Assembly: GCA_029006735.1 (NCBI GenBank)
Contig: JAQXGN010000006.1
Coordinates: 1 to 50,156, forward strand
Direction of reading: 5' to 3'
Origin: Caryophanales bacterium
GTDB taxonomy: Bacteria > Bacillota_I > Bacilli_A > RFN20 > CAG-449
Length of the DNA: 50,156 nt
This document shows, piece by piece, positions 8,090 to 17,214 of this stretch (position 1 is its first letter; each line of letters starts with the position of its first letter). Both the position numbers and the translations under genes were made by a program. Below the pieces are notes generated by a model. That model saw only the letters and a list, made by a program, of their open reading frames with translations, did no database searches and had not been told where the DNA came from.

Positions 8090-9265
8090 TTATATTCCTA
8101 AGAAATCATCATTGAAATTATTTTGTTTATTTCTTATGTGATAATACATTTGTAAATATTTTACACAATTAAATCCTTCAGTGCTTGAAGAAATTCGATA
8201 AGAATCTAAATCGACATAGAATATTAACGTTTGTTTTCCAGAAACAGTCATTTCTTTTATATCATCAAAATTAAATTTAGAATTTCCAATTTGAATATAA
8301 GATGAAGTAAATATAAGTTTTCCTTGATCAAGAAGTTCATCATCACTATTTAAATTTAGTTTATGTAATATTGTATCTTCATCTTGATAAATACAAGCAT
8401 CATTCTCAATTTGATAATCTCTTACATAAGTTTCTTGCTCTTTATACCAATCGGCAACTGTCTTATGTTTGAATTCCTTTTTGTTTGCTTTAAACGTTAA
8501 GTTAGGTAAATATTCAGCGGTTAACCCACAAGAAGAACAAGATATTTCATTTCCTTTACTATGTAAAGTAGAGATTTCTCCACATATTGGACAACGATAT
8601 AAAACCCTTTCTAAATATTCAGCACGTGTAGAAGAAATATAGTCTGATGAAGAAGGAGCTTCAATAACAGTTAAATTCTCAATTACACATCTATATAATT
8701 CTTCAAAGGTCATTTTATTAATCTCTTCTCGAGTTACTATTTTTCTAATTTCACCATAGAATTTACCTTTTGAAGGAACTTTAGAAAAACGAGAATCTTT
8801 ACCAAAACCACCATGGAAATTGTAAAATACAATATCTACTTTTACTTTTTGTATTAATTTTATAGTTGATTCTGCGATATAACAAAGTTCACCAGAGAAT
8901 GTTCTATTTCCTTCAGGATAAAGATAGATAATATTACCTTCTTTACATACTTGAAGCATATTTTTTACTGCAGTTAAATCTTTTAATGTTTTGGCTTTAT
9001 AAATTGGACCAACCCATTTTTCTACTAATCTACGATATTTATGTGGAATAAAATCCTTTGCCATTACTGGATATTTTAAGTTTTTGAATGAACAATAAAG
9101 TAATAATGGATCCCATGTTGTTTGGTGATTAGCCAATATTAAATAGTTTCTTGAATCATCTAATTTATATACTTTACTTTTAAAATTATTCTTACTAAAA
9201 AGAATAACTTTTAATATTGGTCTAATTAATGTATTCATTATCACATGTCTTTTAGTTTTCCACAT
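8090..9265 (-). CDS. PlsC-family acyltransferase with C-terminal zinc ribbon (paralog 1)
   Basis: This 391-residue protein has an N-terminal lysophosphatidate-acyltransferase-type domain with catalytic NHQTTWD (His47, Asp52) and the acceptor-binding YPEGNRTFSGE (116-126). It then departs from ordinary PlsC: a CxxC...CxxC zinc ribbon (Cys225, 228, 243, 246) and a beta-rich tail of about 110 residues that looks PH-like, with a short strand ISSSTEGF. The substrate is unknown; fatty-acyl transfer to a lysophospholipid or another lipid is the family-based guess. The next gene upstream on the same strand is a clear paralog, 44 bases away. The start follows AAGGAGGA. Confidence 0.85.
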   Translation of the reverse strand: MWKTKRHVIMNTLIRPILKVILFSKNNFKSKVYKLDDSRNYLILANHQTTWDPLLLYCSFKNLKYPVMAKDFIPHKYRRLVEKWVGPIYKAKTLKDLTAVKNMLQVCKEGNIIYLYPEGNRTFSGELCYIAESTIKLIQKVKVDIVFYNFHGGFGKDSRFSKVPSKGKFYGEIRKIVTREEINKMTFEELYRCVIENLTVIEAPSSSDYISSTRAEYLERVLYRCPICGEISTLHSKGNEISCSSCGLTAEYLPNLTFKANKKEFKHKTVADWYKEQETYVRDYQIENDACIYQDEDTILHKLNLNSDDELLDQGKLIFTSSYIQIGNSKFNFDDIKEMTVSGKQTLIFYVDLDSYRISSSTEGFNCVKYLQMYYHIRNKQNNFNDDFLGI

Positions 9266-9309
9266 AAATCCTCCTTATTATATTTGCCTTTATCATCAGC
9301 TAATACTCT

Positions 9310-10491
9310 TTATAATGTATTGTCTAGTGTATTTTGTATTCTATTATACATTAAATAATATTTATAACTTGAAAATCTAGGTTCTCCATTGAACTGATAA
9401 TAATTTTCACCAATATAAAAGAGAACTTTATGTTTTCCTTGATTAACAACATTTGAAATATCTTTAAAATTAAATATATGCGTTTCTTTACCAACAATAG
9501 AGAAGTGATCACTATACATTTCTAATCTTCCTGTATCAATTCTTTCTTTTTGTTTTCCTTTTGCTACAAGAATCAAATCTACATTGTTATCAGAAAGAAG
9601 AACTTTATTATCTTCGACTACATAATCTTTTAAACAATCTTTTTGGAATCTTATCCAGTCATTTACTTTTTTTAATGCAAAAGGGCCGTTTTCTTTAGAA
9701 AAAGTCATGTTTTCATTATATTTTAATTTTAATCCACAAGTACAATAGACCATATCTTTATTAGAAGAGATAGACTCAAAAGAATGGCACTCTGGACAAA
9801 TAAATAGAACTCTTTCTAAATATTCAGCGTTGTTTTTTGAGCGATATTTTAAATTAGAAGAAGGTGCTTGTGATAAATTATCAACGACAATCTTTAATAA
9901 TTCATCATCTTTTAAGGATTTAATTTCTTCGATTGATAATTCTTTTACAACTCTACCATTAGCACCATTTGATTTTCTTCCACCTTTTCCCCAACGTGGA
10001 TCAATACCATAACCTCCATCAATATAATAAATTAATAAAGGTAATTTTAATAAACGAACAAATTTTACTAATGATAATTCTATATTACCTAATTCTCCGG
10101 AAAAAGTCCTATTTCCTTCAGGGAATAATCCAATATTTCCACCTTCTTTTGCGATGGAAACACATTGTTTAATACATCCTAAATCAATAGATCCTTTTCT
10201 AATAGGAATAGGCGCGACGCAATGTTCCATAAACTTAGATGCGAATCGATTTTTAAAAATATCATCACTTGCAACATAATAGATAGGTTCTTTTAGGGAT
10301 AGGCTAATAAAGAATGGGTCTAAAGTGCATGTATGATTAGAAATAATGATATAGTTTTGATTTTTAGGTCCTTTATAAGGTATTCCCTTAAAATTATATT
10401 TTATTTTACAAAGTAATCTAAAGATAGGACGTAAAGTTGCAAACCAAACTTTATGGCGAAAGTGACACCATTTATTTTTCTTCTTTTTCAT
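9310..10491 (-). CDS. PlsC-family acyltransferase with C-terminal zinc ribbon (paralog 2)
   Basis: This 393-residue paralog of the downstream gene has the same architecture: catalytic NHTCTLD (His53, Asp58), FPEGNRTFSGE (123-133), then a Cys cluster Cys232, Cys235, Cys250, Cys252 and a beta-rich tail. The second Cys pair is C-x-C, not C-x2-C as in paralog 1. Both share NAEYLERVL/RAEYLERVL just before the ribbon, which points to tandem duplication of a gene that already had the tail. The start follows GGAGGG. With the downstream gene it forms a two-gene minus-strand operon. Confidence 0.84.
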   Translation of the reverse strand: MKKKKNKWCHFRHKVWFATLRPIFRLLCKIKYNFKGIPYKGPKNQNYIIISNHTCTLDPFFISLSLKEPIYYVASDDIFKNRFASKFMEHCVAPIPIRKGSIDLGCIKQCVSIAKEGGNIGLFPEGNRTFSGELGNIELSLVKFVRLLKLPLLIYYIDGGYGIDPRWGKGGRKSNGANGRVVKELSIEEIKSLKDDELLKIVVDNLSQAPSSNLKYRSKNNAEYLERVLFICPECHSFESISSNKDMVYCTCGLKLKYNENMTFSKENGPFALKKVNDWIRFQKDCLKDYVVEDNKVLLSDNNVDLILVAKGKQKERIDTGRLEMYSDHFSIVGKETHIFNFKDISNVVNQGKHKVLFYIGENYYQFNGEPRFSSYKYYLMYNRIQNTLDNTL

Positions 10492-10593
10492 ATTACCCTC
10501 CGCTAAGTTATGCTGTAATTAGCATAAACGATTTAACTAATAAAGTAAATTAAAAAGGGAAAATAACTAGCAATAGAATTGTGTATTTTTTTC

Positions 10594-10622
10594 TTGAAAC
10601 TAATTTTATATTTTTTTAAAAT
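10594..10622 (+). promoter_or_regulatory. Sigma-A-type promoter before the AEC permease
   Basis: TTGAAA (10594-10599), 17 bases, TAAAAT (10617-10622). It lies 20 bases before the start at 10643. Confidence 0.7.
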
Positions 10623-10642
10623 ATAGTGGTTGAGGTAAGCAT

Positions 10643-11671
10643 ATGGAAAAAGCACTTCAAGCATTAGCTAATCCAAATTTTATTTCTGCTATTGTATTAA
10701 CGATATTAATGATTGCAATAGGTTTTTTCTTTACAAAAAAAGGATGGTTTGGTGAAGGTGCAGCTAAAGTATTAACTACTCTATGTATGAAATTAACTTT
10801 ACCATGTTTAGCTTTAGTTGGTTTTATTTCTGATTTTGATTTTGAACAATTCGGAGTATTTATTTTTACTTTTATTGTATATGTGGTCATATTATTGTTA
10901 GGGAGAATATTCTTTTTACCATATCCTAAAGAAGATAGAGGAATATATCGAGTTATTTTTGCCATTGGACAAGTAACTCTATTTGGTCTTCCAGTTGCAA
11001 GCGCAATATATGGAGATAGTGTATTGTCATCTGCAAATATGGCAATTTTTTCTTTTAGATTGTTCTTATATATTTATGCATATTTTGTTATTTCTAGTGC
11101 AAAAATTGATGCTAAATCAATTGGTAATACGTTGAAAAATACCTTTTTAAATCCAATCATGATTTGTATGATTATTGGTTTAATCGTTTGGGGAACACAG
11201 CCTCTTTTACCAAAAATTGAAATAGATGGGAAAATGGTTTCAATATTTAGAATCGATTATACACTCCCTTGGCTATATACAGTAATAAATACAATTGGGA
11301 AGCTTTCTATTCCACTAGGAATGTTATTAGTTGGTTGTACTTTGGCTACAACCGAATTGAAAAGTGCTTTTTCTAATGCAACAAGTTATATTGTTTCAGC
11401 TATGAAAAGCTTTTTATCGCCACTTATTGCAATTCTATTATGTTTATTGTGGCAGTTTGTTTTCAAAGAAACAAATGTATTCCATTTTACTAAAGCTACT
11501 ATTGCTACAATTTGTATTTGTTTTGCTTCACCGGTTAGTGTGACGATGAACGCTTATTGTGTTAGCTTTAATAGGGGAAAATTAATAACAAGTGATGCTA
11601 TATTAATGTCGACAATTATGTCAATATTAGCTATTCCATTAACAATATTTATGGTTGAGTTATTATTTTAA
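10643..11671 (+). CDS. AEC-family permease
   Basis: This 342-residue integral membrane protein has about ten hydrophobic segments arranged as two halves around a central hydrophilic loop, the layout of the auxin efflux carrier (AEC) family. Family-like stretches are LTLPCLALVGF, GLPVASAIYG with a Gly-Pro pair in a membrane segment, and SIPLGMLLVGCTLA in the second half. Bacterial members move malonate, malate or other small carboxylates. The sequence gives no substrate, and the neighbours (purine genes) do not decide one. The start follows GAGGT. Confidence 0.85.
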   Translation: MEKALQALANPNFISAIVLTILMIAIGFFFTKKGWFGEGAAKVLTTLCMKLTLPCLALVGFISDFDFEQFGVFIFTFIVYVVILLLGRIFFLPYPKEDRGIYRVIFAIGQVTLFGLPVASAIYGDSVLSSANMAIFSFRLFLYIYAYFVISSAKIDAKSIGNTLKNTFLNPIMICMIIGLIVWGTQPLLPKIEIDGKMVSIFRIDYTLPWLYTVINTIGKLSIPLGMLLVGCTLATTELKSAFSNATSYIVSAMKSFLSPLIAILLCLLWQFVFKETNVFHFTKATIATICICFASPVSVTMNAYCVSFNRGKLITSDAILMSTIMSILAIPLTIFMVELLF

Positions 11672-11676
11672 TATTT

Positions 11677-11699
11677 TTATTTATGTTAATCATAAATAA
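11677..11699. promoter_or_regulatory. Perfect AT-rich palindrome before purB
   Basis: TTATTTATG (11677-11685), TTAAT, CATAAATAA (11691-11699): a perfect 9-base inverted repeat with a 5-base spacer. No T run follows on plus, so it is not a good terminator. It ends 15 bases before the purB ribosome site and could be an operator or an mRNA hairpin. Confidence 0.45.
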
Positions 11700-11726
11700 T
11701 GGTATTATTGAAAAGGAGAATTGCCT

Positions 11727-13010
11727 ATGATTGAAAGATACACATTACCAAAAATGAAAAAAATATGGGAAGATAAAAGTAAGTTCGAAGCATTTTTACA
11801 AGTTGAAATTGCATCCACTCACGCTTTTAGTCAAACGGGAGTAGTTCCATATGAAGATTATCTAAAAATAAAAAATAATGCAAAAATTAGTATTGATCGT
11901 ATTTTAGAATTAGAACAACAAACAAAACACGATGTTATCGCTTTTACAAGAAATGTCTCTGAATCATTAGGAGAAGAAAAAAAGTGGGTTCACTATGGTC
12001 TTACTTCTACTGATGTTGTTGATACTGCAAATGGTATTTTATTTAAACAAGCAAATGATATTATCCAAGAAGATTTAGAAAAAATGTTAAATATTTTAGC
12101 ACAAAAAGCTAAGGAATATAAAAATACTCCAATAATGGGTAGAACCCATGGAATGCATGCAGAAATTACTTCGTTTGGATTAAAGTATGCATTATGGTAT
12201 GACGAATTATTACGAGACTATAAAAGATTTTTAGAAGCAAGAAAAGATGTTGAAGTGTGTAAATTATCCGGTGCAGTAGGTAATTATGTAACTACTTCTA
12301 TTGAAATTGAACAAATGGTTTCTGATGAATTAGGTTTACAAAGAGCAAATATTTCTACACAAGTATTATCAAGAGATAGACATGCTTATTATATTTCAGT
12401 TCTTTCATTAATTGCTTCGTGTCTAGAAAAGATGGCAACTGAAATTCGTAATTTATCTCGTCAAGAAGTTCATGAAGTAGAAGAAGGCTTCTCAAAAGGA
12501 CAAAAAGGTTCTTCGGCAATGCCACATAAAAGAAATCCAATTGGCAGTGAAAATATTTGTGGATGTGCAAGAGTTATTAAAGCATATGTAAATACCGCCT
12601 TAGATAATAATGTTTTATGGCATGAAAGAGATATTTCTCATAGTAGTGCAGAAAGAATTATTATGGCAGATTCAACTATTCTTCTTGATTATATGCTCAA
12701 TAGATTTAGTAAGATATTAGAAAACCTAGTCGTGTTTAAAGAAAAAATGATTGAAGATATTTATCTTACTCATGGTGTTATTTTTTCAGGAGCAGTATTA
12801 AATTACCTAGTTTCTTTAGGATGGGTTAGAGAAGATGCATATGATAAAATTCAACCTATTGCATTTAAAGCATTAAATGAAAAGATTTCATTTAAAGATT
12901 TAATAAGAGAAACTGGTTGGCTTAGTGAAAATCAAATTGAAGAAATATTTGATTTGAATCGATATTTAGTTAATGTTGATAAAATTCTACAAAGTGTAGG
13001 AATTGAATAA
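11727..13010 (+). CDS. purB: Adenylosuccinate lyase
   Basis: This 427-residue enzyme of the fumarase/aspartase superfamily cleaves SAICAR and adenylosuccinate with release of fumarate, the last step to AMP. The signature SSAMPHKRNP is intact, as are the HYGLTSTDVVDTAN and GRTHGMHAE active-site stretches. I place the start at the ATG at 11727, which has AAGGAG 8 bases upstream; an in-frame TTG six bases earlier is too close to that site. purA follows 16 bases later, so the two enzymes converting IMP to AMP form one transcription unit. Confidence 0.97.
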   Translation: MIERYTLPKMKKIWEDKSKFEAFLQVEIASTHAFSQTGVVPYEDYLKIKNNAKISIDRILELEQQTKHDVIAFTRNVSESLGEEKKWVHYGLTSTDVVDTANGILFKQANDIIQEDLEKMLNILAQKAKEYKNTPIMGRTHGMHAEITSFGLKYALWYDELLRDYKRFLEARKDVEVCKLSGAVGNYVTTSIEIEQMVSDELGLQRANISTQVLSRDRHAYYISVLSLIASCLEKMATEIRNLSRQEVHEVEEGFSKGQKGSSAMPHKRNPIGSENICGCARVIKAYVNTALDNNVLWHERDISHSSAERIIMADSTILLDYMLNRFSKILENLVVFKEKMIEDIYLTHGVIFSGAVLNYLVSLGWVREDAYDKIQPIAFKALNEKISFKDLIRETGWLSENQIEEIFDLNRYLVNVDKILQSVGIE

Positions 13011-13026
13011 AAAGGAAGTGGATTTT

Positions 13027-14322
13027 ATGAAGAAAAAAGGAAAATCTGTTGTTGTAACTGGTGGAGTCTGGGGCGATGAAGGTAAAGGTAAAATTACCAA
13101 TTATCTTGGTGAACAATCGGATATGGTAGTACGTTTTTCTGGAGGAGATAATGCCGGACATACAATTGTATTTAATGGAAATACATATAAACTACATATT
13201 GTTCCATCAGGAATTTTTAAACCATCAATTAAGAACGTTTTAGGAAATGGATGTGTTGTAAATCCAAAAGCATTGCTTGAAGAAATGGCAGTATTAAAAG
13301 AATCAGGTTTTGAATGTAACAATCTATACATTTCTGATCGTGCAAATGTTCTATTTGATTACCATAGAACTTTAGATGGAATTCAAGAAGATAGATTAGG
13401 CGCAAGAAAGATTGGTACAACTAAAAAAGGTATTGGTCCATGCTATACAGATAAAGTAGCAAGAATGGGAATCCGTATGTGCGATTTTATCAGTAAAGAT
13501 TTTAAAGAGATTTATCGTGATGTTTTAAAAATCAAAAACGAAGAACTTGCAAGATATAATTCTCCTACTATTGATTTTGAAACAAGTTATCAAGAGTATC
13601 AAAAAGTCGCTGATGCAATTAGACCAATGGTTTGTGATACTATTAGTATGATTAATGATGCATATGATAATGGAGCAAAGATTTTATTTGAGGGAGCTCA
13701 AGGAACATTGCTAGATATTGATTTTGGTACATATCCTTTTGTTACTTCATCTAATCCTTCTTCAGGTGGAGTATCTACTGGTTCAGGATTAGGTCCAACA
13801 AAAATAGACGAAATTATCGGTGTTACTAAAGCATATACAACAAGAGTTGGAGAAGGCCCTTTCCCAACAGAAATGAACGATAATGTTGAATTAGCGCAAG
13901 AAATTAGAGATCGTGCTAATGAATATGGTGCAACTACAAAACGTCCAAGAAGAATAGGATGGTATGATGCAGTCATTATGAAATATTCATGTAATGTTAA
14001 TGGCTTTACAGGTTTATCAATGATGCTTCTTGATGTATTATCAGGAATAAAAAAATTAAAGATTTGCGACTATTATGAATTAGATGGTAAAATAATTTAT
14101 GCACCAAGTGCAAAAATCGATGATTTTGCTAGGTGTAAACCACATTATATTGAAATGGATGGTTGGGATGAAGATATTACAGGAGTCCATTCATTCGATG
14201 AATTACCAATAAATTGTCAAAGATATATTAATAAGATTGAAGAAATTTTAGGGGTTCCAGTTGTTATTTTTTCAGTTGGACCAGATAAATATCAAACAAT
14301 TGTAAGAAGAGAAATTTATTAA
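13027..14322 (+). CDS. purA: Adenylosuccinate synthetase
   Basis: This 431-residue enzyme joins IMP and aspartate using GTP, the first step from IMP to AMP. P-loop WGDEGKGK, GGDNAGHTIVF, GTTKKGIGP and the GTP-specific end SVGPDKYQTI are all present. The start at 13027 follows AAGGAAG; an earlier in-frame TTG (13003) lies inside purB. It forms an operon with purB upstream and probably with the FAD protein 18 bases downstream. Confidence 0.98.
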   Translation: MKKKGKSVVVTGGVWGDEGKGKITNYLGEQSDMVVRFSGGDNAGHTIVFNGNTYKLHIVPSGIFKPSIKNVLGNGCVVNPKALLEEMAVLKESGFECNNLYISDRANVLFDYHRTLDGIQEDRLGARKIGTTKKGIGPCYTDKVARMGIRMCDFISKDFKEIYRDVLKIKNEELARYNSPTIDFETSYQEYQKVADAIRPMVCDTISMINDAYDNGAKILFEGAQGTLLDIDFGTYPFVTSSNPSSGGVSTGSGLGPTKIDEIIGVTKAYTTRVGEGPFPTEMNDNVELAQEIRDRANEYGATTKRPRRIGWYDAVIMKYSCNVNGFTGLSMMLLDVLSGIKKLKICDYYELDGKIIYAPSAKIDDFARCKPHYIEMDGWDEDITGVHSFDELPINCQRYINKIEEILGVPVVIFSVGPDKYQTIVRREIY

Positions 14323-14340
14323 TTAGAGAGGAGAAACTAT

Positions 14341-15765
14341 ATGGAAAAGAATTATGATGTTATTATTGTCGGAGCAGGCCCGGCTGGAATTTATTCAACA
14401 TATGAATTTATTCGAAAGGCACCTGATTTAAAAGTTTTATTAATTGATAAAGGGAGAGACATTTATAAAAGAAATTGCCCTATTTTACAAGGTAAATTAA
14501 AACACTGTCCAGTAAATCCTTCAGGGGAATCTGGCTGTTTACCAGCATGTTCTATGACCGCAGGATTTGGCGGCTCAGGCGCTTATTCTGATGGTAAATT
14601 TAATATCACAAGTGAATTTGGTGGTTGGATGACTGATTATTTACCAGAGGATATAGTATTAGATTTAATTAAATATGTTGATGAAATCAACTTAGAACAT
14701 GGTGCTCCAAACGAATTAACTGATCCATACACTCCAGAAGTAATTGAAATTGAAAAGAAAGCTATCGGTGCAGGCTTAAAATTATTAAGAAGCCAAGTAA
14801 GACATTTAGGAACAGAAATAAATTTAAAAGTATTACAATCAATTTATGAATATATGAAACCTCATGTTGATTATGCATTTTGTACAGAAGTTAAAGATGT
14901 TGTTATTGAAGATGGAGTCGTTAAAGGTATTAGATTAGCAAATGATGAAGTAATCGGTGCTAAATATGTCTTCTTAGGTGTCGGTAGAAATGGCTCAGAA
15001 TGGTTAACAAAAGCATTATCTTCTCATGGTGTTGAATTCCATAATAATCGTGTTGATATTGGTGTAAGAGTTGAAACAAATGACGTTATTATGTCAGATA
15101 TTAATAAATATTTATATGAAGGAAAATTCATCTTTAATACTTCAGTTGGTACAACAGTAAGAACATTCTGTTCAAATCCATCTGGTCATGTCGTTATTGA
15201 AAATCATAATGGAACAATGGTTTGTAATGGACACTCATACCATGATCCAAAACTCGGTTCAAAAAATACAAATTTTGCTTTATTAGTTTCTCAAGAATTT
15301 GATGAACCATTTAAAGATGCGAACGTTTATGGTATTAGATTATCAAGAATTGCAAATAAATTGAGTAATGGTGCCGTTATTGTTCAAAAATATGGCGACA
15401 TTAAAAAAGGACGTAGATCAACAGAAAAACGTATTTCTGAAGGATTTGTTACACCTACATTAAAAGAAGCAATCCCTGGTGATTTAGGCTTAGTATTACC
15501 ATATAATACAATGAAATCTTTAATAGAAATGATTGAAGCTTTAGATAAAGTTACTCCAGGTATTGCAAATGACCATACATTATTTTATGGTGTTGAAGCA
15601 AAATTCTATTCAGAACGTCCAGAAGTAAATGATAAATTTGAAACCAAAATCAAGAATTTATATGTAGGCGGCGACGGAGCAGGTATCACTAGAGGTTTAG
15701 CGCAAGCTGGTGCAAATGGTGTATGGGTTGCTCGTGATATTATTGAAAAAGAACATAATAAATAG
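14341..15765 (+). CDS. FAD-dependent dehydrogenase (COG2509-like)
   Basis: This 474-residue protein has an N-terminal Rossmann dinucleotide site GAGPAGIYS (11-19) after the strand YDVIIVG, and a second FAD-contact segment YVGGDGAGITRGLAQAGANG near the C terminus. In between are a Cys-rich stretch (KHCPVNPSGESGCLPAC) and GGSGAYSDGKFN, typical of uncharacterised FAD-dependent oxidoreductases found in many anaerobes. The substrate is unknown. The gene directly follows purA with an AGAGGAG site, so it may be co-transcribed with the purine genes, but nothing ties its chemistry to purines. Confidence 0.85.
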   Translation: MEKNYDVIIVGAGPAGIYSTYEFIRKAPDLKVLLIDKGRDIYKRNCPILQGKLKHCPVNPSGESGCLPACSMTAGFGGSGAYSDGKFNITSEFGGWMTDYLPEDIVLDLIKYVDEINLEHGAPNELTDPYTPEVIEIEKKAIGAGLKLLRSQVRHLGTEINLKVLQSIYEYMKPHVDYAFCTEVKDVVIEDGVVKGIRLANDEVIGAKYVFLGVGRNGSEWLTKALSSHGVEFHNNRVDIGVRVETNDVIMSDINKYLYEGKFIFNTSVGTTVRTFCSNPSGHVVIENHNGTMVCNGHSYHDPKLGSKNTNFALLVSQEFDEPFKDANVYGIRLSRIANKLSNGAVIVQKYGDIKKGRRSTEKRISEGFVTPTLKEAIPGDLGLVLPYNTMKSLIEMIEALDKVTPGIANDHTLFYGVEAKFYSERPEVNDKFETKIKNLYVGGDGAGITRGLAQAGANGVWVARDIIEKEHNK

Positions 15766-15786
15766 TTCTATTAAATGAGGTATTTG

Positions 15787-17196
15787 ATGAGAAAAATTAA
15801 AAGCAAAGGGTTAATTCTTTTATATAGTCTTTCTGGTCTTGGTTGTAATTTACTCAATATGATAATGGGATCATATTTATGTGATGCATTAATGATTGAA
15901 GGATTTGACAAAAATATTGAAAATTGGACATATTTGAATAAGACAATTATTGTTGCTTTTGTATGGAGTATTATGGTTACTATCGCTAAAATTATTGATG
16001 GTGTTATTGATATTCCTATTGCCGGAGTAGCAGATAATTTTAAATCTAGATTCGGCAAAAGAAGACTATTTATTCTAATTGGACTTATTCCAATGATTAT
16101 TTTCTATTGCTTATTCTTAGTACCTATTTTTCCAAATGCTACTTCCGATACTATTGGTTATTTATTAGGTAATACCATTTGGTTTGGAGTAATTCTATGT
16201 GGATTCTATATTTCATATACCACAGTAATGGTTACTTATTATGCAACTTTTTCTGAGATTGTTGATAATGATAAAGATCGTATAAGATTATCAAATTATA
16301 AATCAACTTTTGATATTGTATATTTTGTTCTTGGCTATGCATTAATTCCATTATTAATTGGTAATTTAAATATTCGAGTAATTGCATTAATAATGTTACC
16401 TATTTCTTTAACTATGCTTATTCCAATTTTCCTAATTAAAGAAAAAGATAATCGGGTAAAAAAACAAGAAGAAAAAGAAATTGTTGAAGTAGAAGGACAA
16501 TTAATGGAATTTGAAAAGAGTGAAGAAGAAGTTGGATTTTTTGAATCTTTAAAATACACTTTTAAGAATAAAGTTTTCTGGATTTGGATGATTGCTTTTA
16601 GTTTGTTACAATTCGGATTACAAATATTTTTAACAGGACAAAATGTTTATTATTCAGGAACGATGGGATTTACTGGTATTAATATTACCATTATTATGGC
16701 TTGTGCATTTGTACCTGCACCATTTATGTTAATAATTTATAACAAGATGGTAAATAAATATGGATTTAAAGCAGGGTATATTTATGCTTTGTCTTCCTTT
16801 TTAATCGCGATGATTATTATGACAATATGTAATAAAAATATTATTACAGATGATACAATTCGATTAGTAATTGCTTGTGTAGGAGGATTAGTCAGTTCCA
16901 TTGGTATTGGTGCGTTTTTCTCGGTTGGATATTCAATCCCAAGTCAAATTGCATCAGATGAAGCAAAGAAAACTGGAAAATCTCATCCAGCAATGTATTT
17001 TGCTGTTCAAGGATTAGTTTCTGGAGCAGTTACTGCGATTGCAACCGGATTAGTTTGGATTAATTTAAAAGATGATGGATTATCATTTTTATTAACAACA
17101 ATTGTATCAGTTGGTATTTTAGGATCTTTAATCGCAAGTTTCTTCTTACCTAATTATTTTAAAAAGATTGGTCAAGTAGATGATAAAAATGATTAA
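15787..17196 (+). CDS. GPH-family (MFS) sugar:cation symporter
   Basis: This 469-residue transporter has twelve predicted membrane segments. IIDGVIDIPIAG followed by FKSRFGKRR matches the melibiose-permease (GPH) loop between helices 2 and 3 with its acidic helix residues. A charged central loop (about residues 215-250, rich in Glu and Lys) separates the halves. GPH proteins import glycosides, pentosides or hexuronides with Na+ or H+. I chose the ATG at 15787 because GAGG lies 6 bases upstream; an in-frame ATG at 15775 has no ribosome site. No sugar enzyme lies nearby to suggest the substrate. Confidence 0.87.
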   Translation: MRKIKSKGLILLYSLSGLGCNLLNMIMGSYLCDALMIEGFDKNIENWTYLNKTIIVAFVWSIMVTIAKIIDGVIDIPIAGVADNFKSRFGKRRLFILIGLIPMIIFYCLFLVPIFPNATSDTIGYLLGNTIWFGVILCGFYISYTTVMVTYYATFSEIVDNDKDRIRLSNYKSTFDIVYFVLGYALIPLLIGNLNIRVIALIMLPISLTMLIPIFLIKEKDNRVKKQEEKEIVEVEGQLMEFEKSEEEVGFFESLKYTFKNKVFWIWMIAFSLLQFGLQIFLTGQNVYYSGTMGFTGINITIIMACAFVPAPFMLIIYNKMVNKYGFKAGYIYALSSFLIAMIIMTICNKNIITDDTIRLVIACVGGLVSSIGIGAFFSVGYSIPSQIASDEAKKTGKSHPAMYFAVQGLVSGAVTAIATGLVWINLKDDGLSFLLTTIVSVGILGSLIASFFLPNYFKKIGQVDDKND

Positions 17197-17214
17197 TAGG
17201 AGTAAATGTATTTT

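Noticed and set aside
15775-15786. Earlier ATG for the first GPH symporter
   Set aside because: No ribosome site; GAGG at 15777-15780 serves the ATG at 15787.
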